Of a DNA stretch of 64,000 nucleotides, positions 8,678-17,489 are shown one piece after another. Origin of the DNA: Bryobacteraceae bacterium. GTDB lineage: Bacteria; Acidobacteriota; Terriglobia; Bryobacterales; Bryobacteraceae. Both the position numbers and the translations under genes were made by a program. The notes beneath the pieces were generated by a model. It did no database searches and was not told where the DNA came from. It saw only the letters and a program-made list of their open reading frames with translations. Positions within the stretch are counted from its first letter, which is position 1, and every line of letters starts with the position of its first letter. The stretch lies in NCBI GenBank assembly GCA_019748195.1, contig JAIEPW010000088.1:1-64000 (forward strand). The letters run 5' to 3'.

Positions 8678-10573
8678 ATGAAACCGGCGATTTCTGCCTT
8701 CTTCATCGTGGCCCTGATTCACGGTCAGCCCACGCCTCGCACGCTATCCGGCTCCGTCGGCGACGCCAACGGCGCCTTGCTTTCCCGAGTGAACGTGACC
8801 TTGACTCCCACCGCGGGCGGCGCTCCCCTGCGGGCTACAACCGACGGGGAGGGTCATTATCGCCTGACCGGCCTGGCGCCGGGAACGTACACCGCGCGCT
8901 TTGAAGTCGGCGGGTTCGAGGCGCAGGAGCAGCGCCTTACGGTCCCCGCGGATCGAAATCCGCTGCTCAACGTCGTGCTCACCCCCCAGAGCGCCAGCGG
9001 CGACACCATCACCGTGCTCACCACCGCGGACGCGGCGTCTTCGCGTCCGGCCTACCTGCCCCAATCCGGCGTTGCGCCTGGTGGCATCCTCACCGCCTAC
9101 GGACGTTTCCCCAACGACGTGGAGGCGAGGTTGACTGGAGGATCCAACTCCATCTCCCTCCCGTTGCTGTACAAGACGCCGGGCCAGATCGGCGCGGTGC
9201 TCCCCTACATGGACCTACACCCGGACCTACACCCGAAATTCCTGGAACTCGTCGGCCTCGGGCGGCCTCCGGTGCGAGCGCCGATCGGGATCGTCAGCGC
9301 ACGACCGACTTTCTTCACCGTGGACCAGTCCGGTTCGGGCGCCGGCATTCTCACTACCACGGCGTTCGACCTGGTTACCCCGGGCAGCGCCGCGCAGCCG
9401 GGCGGCTATTACACTGCGTGGCTCACCAACGGCGGCCGCTCCGACGCCGCGCCGACGGTCATTCAAGACAGGCGTAACACGTTTAACCGGTTCGATCTTT
9501 ACGTCGCAAACCGTCCGGTTCCGGCCGGCAACATTCTGTACTACGGCCCCTCGGGAATCGATGGGCTCGACCAGTTGAATTTCCAGATTCCAGATCGGTT
9601 TCCCTTCCTGGGCTGCGGCGCGCCACTGCAGATCGCGGTGACTTCCGTCGCCGGCGGTCCCGTGTATTTCGGCAACGAAGTCACCATCCCCGTGGCAACG
9701 GCAGGCGGTTGCGAGGATGCGCTCGGATTCGGCCGGACGGAGCAGAGCCGGCTTGCCGCCGGCGGGCCGGTAGGCACGGTGGAGGCGCGAATCAGCGAGG
9801 TTACCTTCATCAGCTCCTCGGCCAGTCCGCGAAATGCGGTTTTCGGGACGCTCACCGGTTCCGAATGGAGGAAGGATACCTACCGGCCCCCGCCTGCCCC
9901 AGGCACCTGCCACTTCCGCTGGATACCACCCGGATCGCCGTCCGGACCGCGCCGCCTGGACTTTACGGGCGTCGGCGCCTTCAACGTTCCCTGGGGCTCG
10001 TTCAACTTCTCGCCCACCTCCAACAACGGGCCATACTCGCTTGTCTTCTCATTCCCCGCGAACTTCGCCACCGGCAGCTATACCCTCACCTTCGCTTCCG
10101 GTTTTACGGTCGATGGGCAGCCATTCGCTTTCCAGGACAGCGGCGCCTATGATCGGGCGGCGGGGCGGATGCGCGAATCCGTCGCGTTACGGTTCGCGAC
10201 GTTTCCTCCCGAGATCGACTACTCAGCTTTCTTCGACCGAGTTGCGCAGTCCGTCGAGAGCGCGCCCAACGATCTCCGCTCCCGCGTTTTGGTCGACTTC
10301 AATCTGCTGTTCAGCGACCCGACCCGCGGCAACACGGCCATCCGCTGCGTGGACAATGCGACGTCCGACTTCTCTTTCTTGAAGACGGCGATTGAGAACT
10401 ACATTCCGCTGATTCCACGCAATACCAACGATGTCACCGCCGCCATCCGGTTCCTTCCCGTCAACGCGATCCGGCGTCCGGTTCCGGGCGACGGTAAGGT
10501 ACAACTCATCATCAACGTGAACTTCGATGCGGCGGTGCAGTTTTCCGGAATCGGCCTGCAACTGCCTCGCTAG
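8678..10573 (+). CDS. Secreted protein with carboxypeptidase-regulatory-like domain and TIGR03437-like region
   Basis: 631 residues. A short signal peptide (about residues 1-16) is followed by a CnaB/carboxypeptidase-regulatory-like beta domain (residues about 20-105: TLSGSVGDANGALLSRVNVTL, then DGEGHYRLTGLAPGTYTARFE). Residues about 125-345 resemble the Acidobacterial TIGR03437 region (QSGVAPGGILTAYGRF, YKTPGQIGAVLPY, GGRSDAAPTVI). The rest is beta-rich and unrecognised. Such proteins are abundant in Solibacter-type genomes; a surface or envelope role is inferred only from the signal peptide and beta domains. A 12-bp tandem duplication lies inside the gene at 9211-9234. Confidence 0.8.
   Translation: MKPAISAFFIVALIHGQPTPRTLSGSVGDANGALLSRVNVTLTPTAGGAPLRATTDGEGHYRLTGLAPGTYTARFEVGGFEAQEQRLTVPADRNPLLNVVLTPQSASGDTITVLTTADAASSRPAYLPQSGVAPGGILTAYGRFPNDVEARLTGGSNSISLPLLYKTPGQIGAVLPYMDLHPDLHPKFLELVGLGRPPVRAPIGIVSARPTFFTVDQSGSGAGILTTTAFDLVTPGSAAQPGGYYTAWLTNGGRSDAAPTVIQDRRNTFNRFDLYVANRPVPAGNILYYGPSGIDGLDQLNFQIPDRFPFLGCGAPLQIAVTSVAGGPVYFGNEVTIPVATAGGCEDALGFGRTEQSRLAAGGPVGTVEARISEVTFISSSASPRNAVFGTLTGSEWRKDTYRPPPAPGTCHFRWIPPGSPSGPRRLDFTGVGAFNVPWGSFNFSPTSNNGPYSLVFSFPANFATGSYTLTFASGFTVDGQPFAFQDSGAYDRAAGRMRESVALRFATFPPEIDYSAFFDRVAQSVESAPNDLRSRVLVDFNLLFSDPTRGNTAIRCVDNATSDFSFLKTAIENYIPLIPRNTNDVTAAIRFLPVNAIRRPVPGDGKVQLIINVNFDAAVQFSGIGLQLPR
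9211..9234 (+). repeat. Two perfect copies of a 12-bp in-frame direct repeat
   Basis: The unit GGACCTACACCC occurs twice in tandem (9211-9222 and 9223-9234), duplicating four codons (DLHP) inside the secreted protein. This probably arose by replication slippage. Confidence 0.8.
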
Positions 10574-10615
10574 GGGCGGGATGGCCGTCCGCCTGCGCGG
10601 GCGAGCCCGCAACCA

Positions 10616-11254
10616 TCAGCTCAGCCAGTCGACCTTCGCTGTATCCAGATCGTAGACGCCGCCCGAGATCACCAGCTTATGCTCGTCGTGAGCCTTGTTG
10701 AGCACAGGCCGTGAGCTTTGCAGCTGCCGGACCGCGCGCGCCGTGTTTTCGCGGATCGCATTCTCCAGCAGATTGCCTTTCTGCCGGCGCGCGGCCTCGA
10801 CGGCCGGCTGAATGGCCTTCAGCAGGGAGGCGACATGATCGTGCGACGCGCCGCCTTCCACCGTCGCCGCCACCGCGCCGCAACGTTCGTGGCCCAGCAC
10901 CACGATCAGGCCTACATGGAGATGCTCCACCGCATATTCCAGGCTGCCGAGCACGGCGTCGTCGACGATATTGCCCGCCACCCGCACGACAAAAAGATCG
11001 CCGAGCCCGGCGTCGAACAGGAACTCGGGCGGCACACGGGAATCGGCGCAGGTGAGGACACAGGCGAACGGGTGCTGCGCCTGAGTCAAGCTCATGCGCC
11101 AGGTCATGTTCTGGTGCGGACGCAGTGGGCGGCTCTCGGCGTGCCTCCGGTTGCCCAGCTTCAGCTTCATCAGGGCCTTCTCACCGGACAGGGGCGGAGT
11201 CTCAGCCGCCAGCGGCAAGGCCGCGGAAGCCAGCAACAAATCCCGGCGAGTCAT
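10616..11254 (-). CDS. Beta-class carbonic anhydrase, exported
   Basis: 212 residues. Interconverts CO2 and bicarbonate. Zinc ligands are Cys69 (with the Asp71-Arg73 dyad in CADSRVPPE), His122 and Cys125 (VVLGHERCGAVAA). The N-terminus MTRRDLLLASAALPLAA has a twin-arginine-like start and a hydrophobic stretch with Ala-rich cleavage region, so the enzyme is probably periplasmic, possibly Tat-exported. An AGGAGGT site lies 8 nt before the ATG. The gene stands alone, convergent with the upstream secreted-protein gene. Confidence 0.93.
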   Translation of the reverse strand: MTRRDLLLASAALPLAAETPPLSGEKALMKLKLGNRRHAESRPLRPHQNMTWRMSLTQAQHPFACVLTCADSRVPPEFLFDAGLGDLFVVRVAGNIVDDAVLGSLEYAVEHLHVGLIVVLGHERCGAVAATVEGGASHDHVASLLKAIQPAVEAARRQKGNLLENAIRENTARAVRQLQSSRPVLNKAHDEHKLVISGGVYDLDTAKVDWLS

Positions 11255-11306
11255 AAAGGCAATACCTCCTGCAAGCGATCAGTATCCTGCAACCGAGGGC
11301 CTCTTG

Positions 11307-12131
11307 TCACACCCGCCCTAATGCATCCAGCGCGATCGCGGCCGCGCCATACACCCCTACTTCGCCACCTAGCGCCGCCGCCTCCACCGGCAGCGTGGAC
11401 GCATAGGGATTCACGGTATAGGCGGGAATTGTGGCGCGCAGGCGATCCAGCAGTCCGTCCAGATTCGTCAATCCGCCGCCGACGATGACGATCTCGGGGT
11501 CCAGGACGCTCACCAGGCCCCCCATCCACACGCCGAGCCGCCGGGTGAGTTCGTCAAACTCGTACCCGGCGGCGATCGCCGCGCCGGAACACAGCGCTTC
11601 GATGCAGCCCCGCGATCCGCAGCCGCAGATGACCTGGCTGCGGTAATCCACGGAGACATGCCCAACCTCGCCCGCCAGCCCCGTGCGGCCGTGATAGATC
11701 GCGCCGTCCAGTATGATGCCGGCGCCGATGCCGGTGGACAAGGTGATGTACAGAACGGAGCGGAAGCCGCGGCCGGCTCCGAAGCGAAATTCCGCCAACC
11801 CCGCGGCGTTCGCGTCGTTGTCGATCACCACCGGCAGGCCGAACTTCTCGCGCAGCAGATCGCCAAGCGGGATATCGCGCCAGCCAGGCCATCCGGGCGG
11901 GTTCAGGATTACTCCCCGTCGCGGATCGAGCGGGCCCGGAGCGCAGACTCCGATTCCGGCCACGTCCGCGGACAAATGACTCTCGATCGCCCGCAGCACT
12001 TGAGCGAAGGACATCTCGAAGCCTTCAGCCGACAAGGCCGGTATCCGGCTGGAGGCGAGCAGCGCGCCGCCGCCCGACACGCAGCCCGCCGCGATCTTGG
12101 TCCGCCCGATGTCGACGCCCACCACCTTCAT
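11307..12131 (-). CDS. ROK-family sugar kinase/regulator-like protein with an internal deletion
   Basis: 274 residues, shorter than the usual 300-320. N-terminal phosphate-1 motif VGVDIGRTKIAAG, catalytic Asp in VVIDNDANAAGLAE, ADP-binding STGIGAGIILDG, and the ROK zinc motif CGCGSRGCIEAL preceded by GEVGHVSVD. After SGAAIAAGYE the chain jumps to ELTRRLGVWMGGLVSVLDPEIVIVGGG; about 40 residues normally lying between the zinc motif and the LGxxLAxLVNxLDP helix are missing. Ligands look intact, so activity is possible but uncertain. The start is ATG 12129-12131 (MKVVGVDIG); the frame remains open upstream but is antisense to the next gene. No helix-turn-helix domain, so more likely a glucokinase-type enzyme than a repressor. 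Confidence 0.85.
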   Translation of the reverse strand: MKVVGVDIGRTKIAAGCVSGGGALLASSRIPALSAEGFEMSFAQVLRAIESHLSADVAGIGVCAPGPLDPRRGVILNPPGWPGWRDIPLGDLLREKFGLPVVIDNDANAAGLAEFRFGAGRGFRSVLYITLSTGIGAGIILDGAIYHGRTGLAGEVGHVSVDYRSQVICGCGSRGCIEALCSGAAIAAGYEFDELTRRLGVWMGGLVSVLDPEIVIVGGGLTNLDGLLDRLRATIPAYTVNPYASTLPVEAAALGGEVGVYGAAAIALDALGRV

Positions 12132-12221
12132 GAACTGTTCGAGTATACGGGCCTCGGCGTGCGGCCCGCATCCGGGCGATTTGAAATGGGAGCCTCCCCT
12201 GCGGAATAGTGGTTGAGGGGC

Positions 12222-13169
12222 ATGGCCATTATCACGATATCCGGCGCCGCCGGGTGCGGACGGGAAGAGATCGCGCACCTGGCCGCTCGGCGGCTGAACA
12301 GCGAACTGGTGAACGAAGCTCGCCTGCTGCAGTGGTTCTCCTCGGAATTCTCTTTCGCGCCGGAGAACGCGGAGCCGCCGGCGCGCGCCTGGCGATGGAT
12401 GGCGTCCTCGGTTCTCGCCCGGCTGGCCACCGAGCGCTCGTTGGTGGTCGACGCCACCGGCGCGGATCGTCTGCTGCCGGGCGTTCCCGCGATTCTTCGC
12501 GTGGGAGTGACCGCCGGCGACAGCCGCCGCACCGGGAATCTGATGCTGCAATTCGGATTGGAGCGGGCGGCCGCCAGGGAAGCCGCGCGGCGGCTGGACG
12601 CCGAAGAAAAAGACCTGCTGCGCTCGCGCTTTGGACGGGGACGCGCGGCCGCGCCTGCTGGCGATCTCCGGATCAACGTACAGACGTTCACCGCGGAACA
12701 GGCCGTGGACGTCATCGCCGCCGCCGCGGAGGCCCGTGGACTGCCGGAACAAGGAACGCTTTCGGCGTCGGCCGAAGCGCAGATCCAGTTTCAAGTGCGC
12801 CTGGAGCTGGCGCGGCACGGCATCACGCCCGCCGGGCAGCTCACGCTGAAGGCTCGCGAATTCGGGCATCCCAGCGAGGAGATCTTCGCCAATCTGCTCG
12901 ATTTCTACCGCATCCGCTGGGAGTACGAGCCGCGCAGCTTCCCGCTCGAATGGGACGGGCAGGGCCGCGTTGTCGAGGCCTTCACGCCGGATTTCTACCT
13001 GCCGGAGTTCGACCTGTTTGTGGAGCTCACCACCATGAAGCAATCGCTGGTCACTCGCAAGAACCGTAAAGTGAAGCTGCTGAAGTCGCTATACCCCGAG
13101 ATCAACATTCAGGTTTTCTATCAGAAGGACATGCAGGACCTGGTGATGAAGTACGGACTGGCGTCATGA
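12222..13169 (+). CDS. Cytidylate-kinase-like P-loop domain fused to a PD-(D/E)XK-nuclease-like domain
   Basis: 315 residues. The N-terminal part (1-180) begins with a P-loop-like ITISGAAGCGREEIAHLAARRLN and contains VVDATGADRLLPG, as in bacterial cytidylate-kinase-like proteins, though the canonical GKS/T is changed to GREE. The C-terminal 110 residues read like a restriction-endonuclease fold: IRWEYEPRSF (Glu), AFTPDFYLPEFDLFVELTTMKQ (Asp and Glu-x-Thr, nearby Lys) and a final INIQVFYQKD strand. Neither activity can be assumed: the Walker lysine is not obvious and the ExK lysine is displaced. The gene overlaps hpt by 4 bp (ATGA), pointing to purine or nucleotide metabolism. The start is uncertain (TTG 12213 or ATG 12222). 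Confidence 0.65.
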   Translation: MAIITISGAAGCGREEIAHLAARRLNSELVNEARLLQWFSSEFSFAPENAEPPARAWRWMASSVLARLATERSLVVDATGADRLLPGVPAILRVGVTAGDSRRTGNLMLQFGLERAAAREAARRLDAEEKDLLRSRFGRGRAAAPAGDLRINVQTFTAEQAVDVIAAAAEARGLPEQGTLSASAEAQIQFQVRLELARHGITPAGQLTLKAREFGHPSEEIFANLLDFYRIRWEYEPRSFPLEWDGQGRVVEAFTPDFYLPEFDLFVELTTMKQSLVTRKNRKVKLLKSLYPEINIQVFYQKDMQDLVMKYGLAS

Positions 13170-13702
13170 GCGCGCCGCCGGCTCCAGACGTGGAACGCGT
13201 CCTGTTTACGGAAGAGCAGATCGCCGCGCGAATCGCCGAGGTCGGGCGCGAGATTTCGGAGCGTTACGCGGGACGCACGCTGCGGCTGATCAGCGTGCTG
13301 AAGGGTTCCGTCTACTTTCTTACGGCGCTGTCGCGCGAGATCACCGTTCCCGTCACCATCGACTTCCTCTCGATCTCCAGCTTCGCCAAATCCAGCGGCG
13401 GTCCGGGGATTGTGCGCATTGAGAAAGATCTCGACCTGCCGGTGCGCGGCGCGGACGTGCTGCTGGTGGAAGACATTGTGGACACCGGCTTCACGACGCG
13501 ATACCTGTTGCAGAATCTCGCCGGCCGGGAGCCGAACTCGATCGCCATCTGCACCTTGCTGGACCGCCGAATCCGCCGTATCGTGCAGGTGCCCATCGAA
13601 TTCCGCTGTTTCGAGATCCCGGACCGTTTTGTGGTGGGCTTTGGCCTGGACCAGGCGCAGTTGTATCGCAATCTGCGTTACATCGCCGTCCTGAAGACTT
13701 GA
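13166..13702 (+). CDS. hpt: Hypoxanthine phosphoribosyltransferase
   Basis: 178 residues. Salvages hypoxanthine (and often guanine) to IMP/GMP with PRPP. The PRPP motif is VLLVEDIVDTGFTTRYLL (about residues 95-112); the N-terminal pyrophosphate loop is SVLKGSVYFLTALSREI; the C-terminal purine region is RFVVGFGLDQAQLYRNL, typical of Hpt. The start ATG overlaps the stop of the preceding kinase-like/nuclease-like gene. Confidence 0.95.
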   Translation: MSAPPAPDVERVLFTEEQIAARIAEVGREISERYAGRTLRLISVLKGSVYFLTALSREITVPVTIDFLSISSFAKSSGGPGIVRIEKDLDLPVRGADVLLVEDIVDTGFTTRYLLQNLAGREPNSIAICTLLDRRIRRIVQVPIEFRCFEIPDRFVVGFGLDQAQLYRNLRYIAVLKT

Positions 13703-13770
13703 CCCTTGCGGCGGACATAGGGGGTTCGCCCGAGTCCTTCGGCGCGCGAGCGATGGTATTCTGAGCACCC

Positions 13771-15150
13771 ATGCCCAGGCTTTGCTTGCTTTTCGCCACC
13801 CTCGCGTTCGCGGCCGATCCAAGAGCCGAACAGGTCGACCGCATCTTCTCGCGCTTTCAGCAGGCCGATTCACCCGGATGCGCGGTGGGGGTATATAGCA
13901 ATGGTGAGCCTCTGCTCCAGAAGAGCTACGGATATGCGAATCTGGAGCTCGGCGCGCCGATCACCCCGCAATCCCGCTTCTATCTGGCCAGCGTGTCGAA
14001 GCAATTGGCCGCGGCGGCGGTCGTGCAGTTGGCCGCCCAGGGCAAGCTGCAACTGGACGATTCCGTCCGTAAGCACTTTCCGGAATTCAGCGCGCCATGG
14101 GCAACCGGGATGACGGTCCGCCACCTGCTGCATCACCAGAGCGGCATTCGAGATTACCTCAGTCTGCAGGCGCTGTCGGGGCGTCCGGACAACTACTACA
14201 CCACCGAGGATGAGGTGGTGCGGCTGCTGGCCCGGCAGAAGACGCTGAATTTCCGGCCGGGGGACGAGTACTTGTACTCGAACTCAGGCTACGTGCTGCT
14301 TTCGATCCTGGTTCGTCGCGTGACTGGAAAATCGTTGCGCGATTACACTCGCGAAAACATCTTTCAACCGCTGGGGATGTCCCACACTGTGTTCGCCGAC
14401 AATCACAACGAAGTGCTGCGCAACCGCGCCACCGGGTACACGCCTGCGCCCGGCGGCGGCTGGCGGATCAACGCGGCGACGCTGGATGTGGTGGGCGACG
14501 GCGGAGCGTTTTCCAGCCTCGAGGATCTGGCGAAATGGGATCGCAACTTCCTGAACAACCGCCTGCGGCCGCCGGACCTCATCGAGCGAATGGGCGCGCA
14601 AGGCATCCTGAATAGCGGCCAGAAGAGTCTCTACGCCGCTGGGCTCGGAGTGCAGGAGTACCGAGGACTGGGGACAGTGGGCCACTCGGGCGGCTTCCGC
14701 GGTTACTCCGCCGACCGGTTGATGTTCCCGTCAGAGAAGTTTTCCGTGCTGGTGCTCTGCAACGCTTCCGACGCAAACGCAGCGGCGCTCTCCCGCCGCG
14801 TGGCGGACGTATACCTGGAAGGGCGGCTGAAGCCCGCCGCGCCGGAAGTTCCGAAGCCGGTGCTGCCCAAGTCCGAAACTTCGCTGTCACCGGCGCAACT
14901 GGCGCGATACGCGGGCGAGTATTACAGCGAGGAACTGGACACAACCTTCGAGTTTGTGGTCCGCGACAAGACGTTGTGGTTGAAGCGTTCCTTTGGTCCG
15001 GACGGTCCCCTGCAGCCAGTCAGCCGGGACACGTTTCGGACGGGTGGAGCCACCTTCGCATTTGAGCGCGACGTGGCGGACAATATCGCGGCGTTAAGGG
15101 TATCCGAACCTCGCGCCCGCAACATCGCTTTTGAGCGGCGGAAGCGCTGA
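13771..15150 (+). CDS. Secreted serine hydrolase, class C beta-lactamase/penicillin-binding fold
   Basis: 459 residues. A signal peptide of about 15 residues ends at AFAA. Catalytic SVSK is at residues 74-77, the YSN motif is in YLYSNSGYVLLS near residue 170, and the third motif is the HSGG variant in GTVGHSGGFRGYS near residue 305, normal for the AmpC-like esterase/peptidase group. A C-terminal beta-barrel-like domain (from about residue 370, LSPAQLARYAGEYYSEELDT) is common in this family. Substrate unknown; D-aminopeptidase, esterase or cell-wall peptidase are all possible. Monocistronic. Confidence 0.88.
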   Translation: MPRLCLLFATLAFAADPRAEQVDRIFSRFQQADSPGCAVGVYSNGEPLLQKSYGYANLELGAPITPQSRFYLASVSKQLAAAAVVQLAAQGKLQLDDSVRKHFPEFSAPWATGMTVRHLLHHQSGIRDYLSLQALSGRPDNYYTTEDEVVRLLARQKTLNFRPGDEYLYSNSGYVLLSILVRRVTGKSLRDYTRENIFQPLGMSHTVFADNHNEVLRNRATGYTPAPGGGWRINAATLDVVGDGGAFSSLEDLAKWDRNFLNNRLRPPDLIERMGAQGILNSGQKSLYAAGLGVQEYRGLGTVGHSGGFRGYSADRLMFPSEKFSVLVLCNASDANAAALSRRVADVYLEGRLKPAAPEVPKPVLPKSETSLSPAQLARYAGEYYSEELDTTFEFVVRDKTLWLKRSFGPDGPLQPVSRDTFRTGGATFAFERDVADNIAALRVSEPRARNIAFERRKR

Positions 15151-15204
15151 AAACCGGGGCGGAAGAGGGTGCCGGAGAACTCCGGACTCTGGTATCCTTC
15201 GGCC

Positions 15205-15858
15205 GTGAAACTCACCTGTTTGCTCGTTGCCGGCCTGTGCGTCCCGCCCGTCTTCGGAGAAATCCGCAAGATCCCGCTCACTTCAACCAGCGGTCTGCAG
15301 GCGCGCAACGTCGAAGCCTCCCCGGTGACATTCAAGGGCCGAAAGGCGATTCGCCTGGCGGCCCAGCCGGGCGACGAAAACCTGGGCGTGCTGACCGGAA
15401 CCAGCTTCGGTGACGGAGTGATCGAGCTGGAACTGGCCGGCGAACCCGCCGCGGGAGCAGCCGAGGGCGCTCGCGGCTTCGTTGGAGTCGCTTTTCGCTT
15501 GCAGCCCGACTTAAAGACCTATCAGTGCTTCTATCTGCGGCCGACCAACGGCCGCGCCGACGATCAATTGCGCCGTAATCACGCCACGCAATACGTCGCG
15601 CACCCGGACTGGCCGTGGAATCGCCTGCGCAAGGAGTTTCCCGGCGTGTACGAGTCGTACGTGGACATTCTGCCGGCGGAATGGACCAAGATCCGCGTGG
15701 AGGTTCGCGGCGGCAAAGCCAAGCTGTTCGTGCACGGCAATCCTCAGCCGGTGCTGATCGTGAACGACATGAAGTCCTCGCTTGGCAAGGGGATGATCGC
15801 TCTCTGGGTGGGCGACGGGACCGTCGCGCACTTCTCCAACCTGAAGATTTCGGATTAA
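15205..15858 (+). CDS. Secreted concanavalin-like (DUF1080-type) protein
   Basis: About 217 residues. GTG 15205 is chosen because it places a signal peptide (VKLTCLLVAGLCVPPVFGE) at the N-terminus; a GTG at 15169 with a GGAAGAGG upstream would add 12 residues. The mature part looks like a beta-sandwich of the laminin-G/DUF1080 type: DGVIELELAG, GFVGVAFRL, YQCFYLRPTNGRADDQLRRNH, WTKIRVEVRGGKAKLFVHG and GMIALWVGDGTVAHFSNLKI. Such domains bind or act on carbohydrates, but no catalytic residue set is recognisable. It lies just behind the serine hydrolase gene on the same strand. Confidence 0.75.
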   Translation: MKLTCLLVAGLCVPPVFGEIRKIPLTSTSGLQARNVEASPVTFKGRKAIRLAAQPGDENLGVLTGTSFGDGVIELELAGEPAAGAAEGARGFVGVAFRLQPDLKTYQCFYLRPTNGRADDQLRRNHATQYVAHPDWPWNRLRKEFPGVYESYVDILPAEWTKIRVEVRGGKAKLFVHGNPQPVLIVNDMKSSLGKGMIALWVGDGTVAHFSNLKISD

Positions 15859-15879
15859 CGGACGGCGATAAAACGTCGG

Positions 15880-16758
15880 CTATAAAACCAGGACCGGGTG
15901 ATAGACATTCGGGAGCTTTGCCTCCCCGATGGCCACCAGTTCGCCTTGCGGCGTTACCGCTTTGACATACCTGCTGAATCTCGCTTGAAAGGGTGAAGCG
16001 CGAAACTCGCGACCCTGGCGGATGCGGCCGGCCGTCAGGGCATCCACAACCTCGACAGGGAATTCCGGCAGGAGCTTGGAGGCAGGCAGCAGAACCTGCG
16101 CCAGATCCCCGGCGGCCGCAAGCTCCGCCAATCGCTCCAGCGTGCAAGCCTGACCGATGGCGAAGTCGCCCGAAGCGGTGCGCCGCAGCGCGCTGAGAAA
16201 CGCGCCGCAGCCGAGCGTCTGCCCGATTTCGTGCGCGATGGCGCGGACGTAGGTTCCGGCCGAGCAATGGATCCGCACGGCCGCCTCATCCCCCTCGATC
16301 CCCTTCAGCGCGCATTCAAAAATCGTAACCGGCGCGGGTTTCAGTTCCACCACCTGCTGCTTGCGGGCCAGCTTATACGCTGGAACTCCCGATACTTTCT
16401 TGGCGGACACCGGAGGCGGCGTTTGAAGGCTTTCGCCCTCATAGCTCTTGAGGAGCCGCTTCAGTTCCGTCTCGTCCAACTCGACGGCCACGGGCGAACT
16501 CGTGGATTCGCCGTCGGCATCGTAGGAGTCGGTCGACCATCCGAAGCGGATGCGGGCTTCATAGACCTTGTCATTGCGCGTGAAAAACTGCGCCAGCCGC
16601 GTCGCCCGTCCCATCACCAGCGGCAGCACACCCGTGGCCAGCGGGTCCAGGGTGCCAAGATGGCCGACCTTCTTGGTATCCGCCAGGCGGCGTACCTTGT
16701 TCACGACATCGTGCGAGGTCCAGCCGGATGGCTTGTCGACAATCAGGGCTCCGTCCAC
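15880..16758 (-). CDS. truB: tRNA pseudouridine-55 synthase
   Basis: 292 residues. Makes pseudouridine at U55 in the T-loop of elongator tRNAs. The catalytic Asp38 lies in KVGHLGTLDPLATGVL; other family blocks are IVDKPSGWTSHDVV, YEARIRFGWSTDSYDADG, QTPPPVSAKKVSGVPAYKLAR and GTYVRAIAHEIG. A PUA-like C-terminal part follows (IRQGREF, VKAVTPQGELVAIGEA). Its stop is convergent with the previous gene. It lies 27 bp from cysE, which is upstream on the same strand. Confidence 0.96.
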   Translation of the reverse strand: MDGALIVDKPSGWTSHDVVNKVRRLADTKKVGHLGTLDPLATGVLPLVMGRATRLAQFFTRNDKVYEARIRFGWSTDSYDADGESTSSPVAVELDETELKRLLKSYEGESLQTPPPVSAKKVSGVPAYKLARKQQVVELKPAPVTIFECALKGIEGDEAAVRIHCSAGTYVRAIAHEIGQTLGCGAFLSALRRTASGDFAIGQACTLERLAELAAAGDLAQVLLPASKLLPEFPVEVVDALTAGRIRQGREFRASPFQARFSRYVKAVTPQGELVAIGEAKLPNVYHPVLVL

Positions 16759-16784
16759 TACGTTTCAATCTAACAGGGTGAGGG

Positions 16785-17438
16785 TCAGCGGCGAACGGAT
16801 TGCTTCTCGTCCGCCAGCGTCCGGACCAGCTTTTCCAACTCCTCGACGCGCTTGCCCAGGTCTTCGATCGCCTGTCCTTCCGGATCCGGAAGCTTGCCGT
16901 GCTCCAGCGTTTCGTCGCCATCGGGGCGCGCGCCCACAACGCGGCCCGGCACGCCGACCACCGTGGAATACGGCGGCACGGGACGGACCACGACGCTGCC
17001 CGCGCCCACCTTCACGTGATCCCCGATCAGGATATCGCCGAGCACCTTGGCGCCGGTGCCGATCACGACGTGGTTGCCGATGGTGGGATGGCGCTTGCCG
17101 CTGTCCTTGCCGGTGCCGCCCAAGGTGACGCCCTGGTACAAAAGCACGTCATCGCCGATCTCGGTGGTTTCGCCGATGACTACGCCCATTCCGTGGTCAA
17201 TGAAGAATCGCCGCCCGATGCGCGCGCCCGGATGAATTTCGATCCCGGTAAGAAAGCGGTTCACCTGCGACAAAAATCGTGCTCCCAGCCGCAGCCGGTG
17301 CAGCCACATCCAGTTGGCGACACGGTGCAGCAGAACGGCGTGGAAGCCGGGATAGCACAGAATGATCTCGACCACACTCTTGGCCGCCGGATCGGTGCGG
17401 AAGATCGTGTCGATCTGTTCCCGTATGACGCCGAACAT
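16785..17438 (-). CDS. cysE: Serine O-acetyltransferase
   Basis: 217 residues. Acetylates serine with acetyl-CoA, giving O-acetylserine for CysK. The left-handed beta-helix hexapeptide repeats are clear ([24 protein letters not shown] split over several turns, then GVTLGGTG and [19 protein letters not shown]), with the catalytic His in IDHGMG and the GxGSVV turn. The N-terminal helical part is short, as in the EpsC/CysE type of Gram-positives and Acidobacteria. A coiled-coil-like tail ([19 protein letters not shown]) follows the helix. Start ATG 17436-17438 (MFGVIREQ); the frame is open upstream but not coding-like. Confidence 0.94.
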   Translation of the reverse strand: MFGVIREQIDTIFRTDPAAKSVVEIILCYPGFHAVLLHRVANWMWLHRLRLGARFLSQVNRFLTGIEIHPGARIGRRFFIDHGMGVVIGETTEIGDDVLLYQGVTLGGTGKDSGKRHPTIGNHVVIGTGAKVLGDILIGDHVKVGAGSVVVRPVPPYSTVVGVPGRVVGARPDGDETLEHGKLPDPEGQAIEDLGKRVEELEKLVRTLADEKQSVRR

Positions 17439-17489
17439 ATCCCATTCGATTATCGCGCCTTCCGGGGGGTTGCAGCTATAATCAGGGGT

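Noticed and set aside
12132-13043. N-terminal extension of the ROK frame
   Set aside because: Antisense to the kinase-like/nuclease-like gene; the ROK protein begins naturally at MKVVGVDIG (12131).
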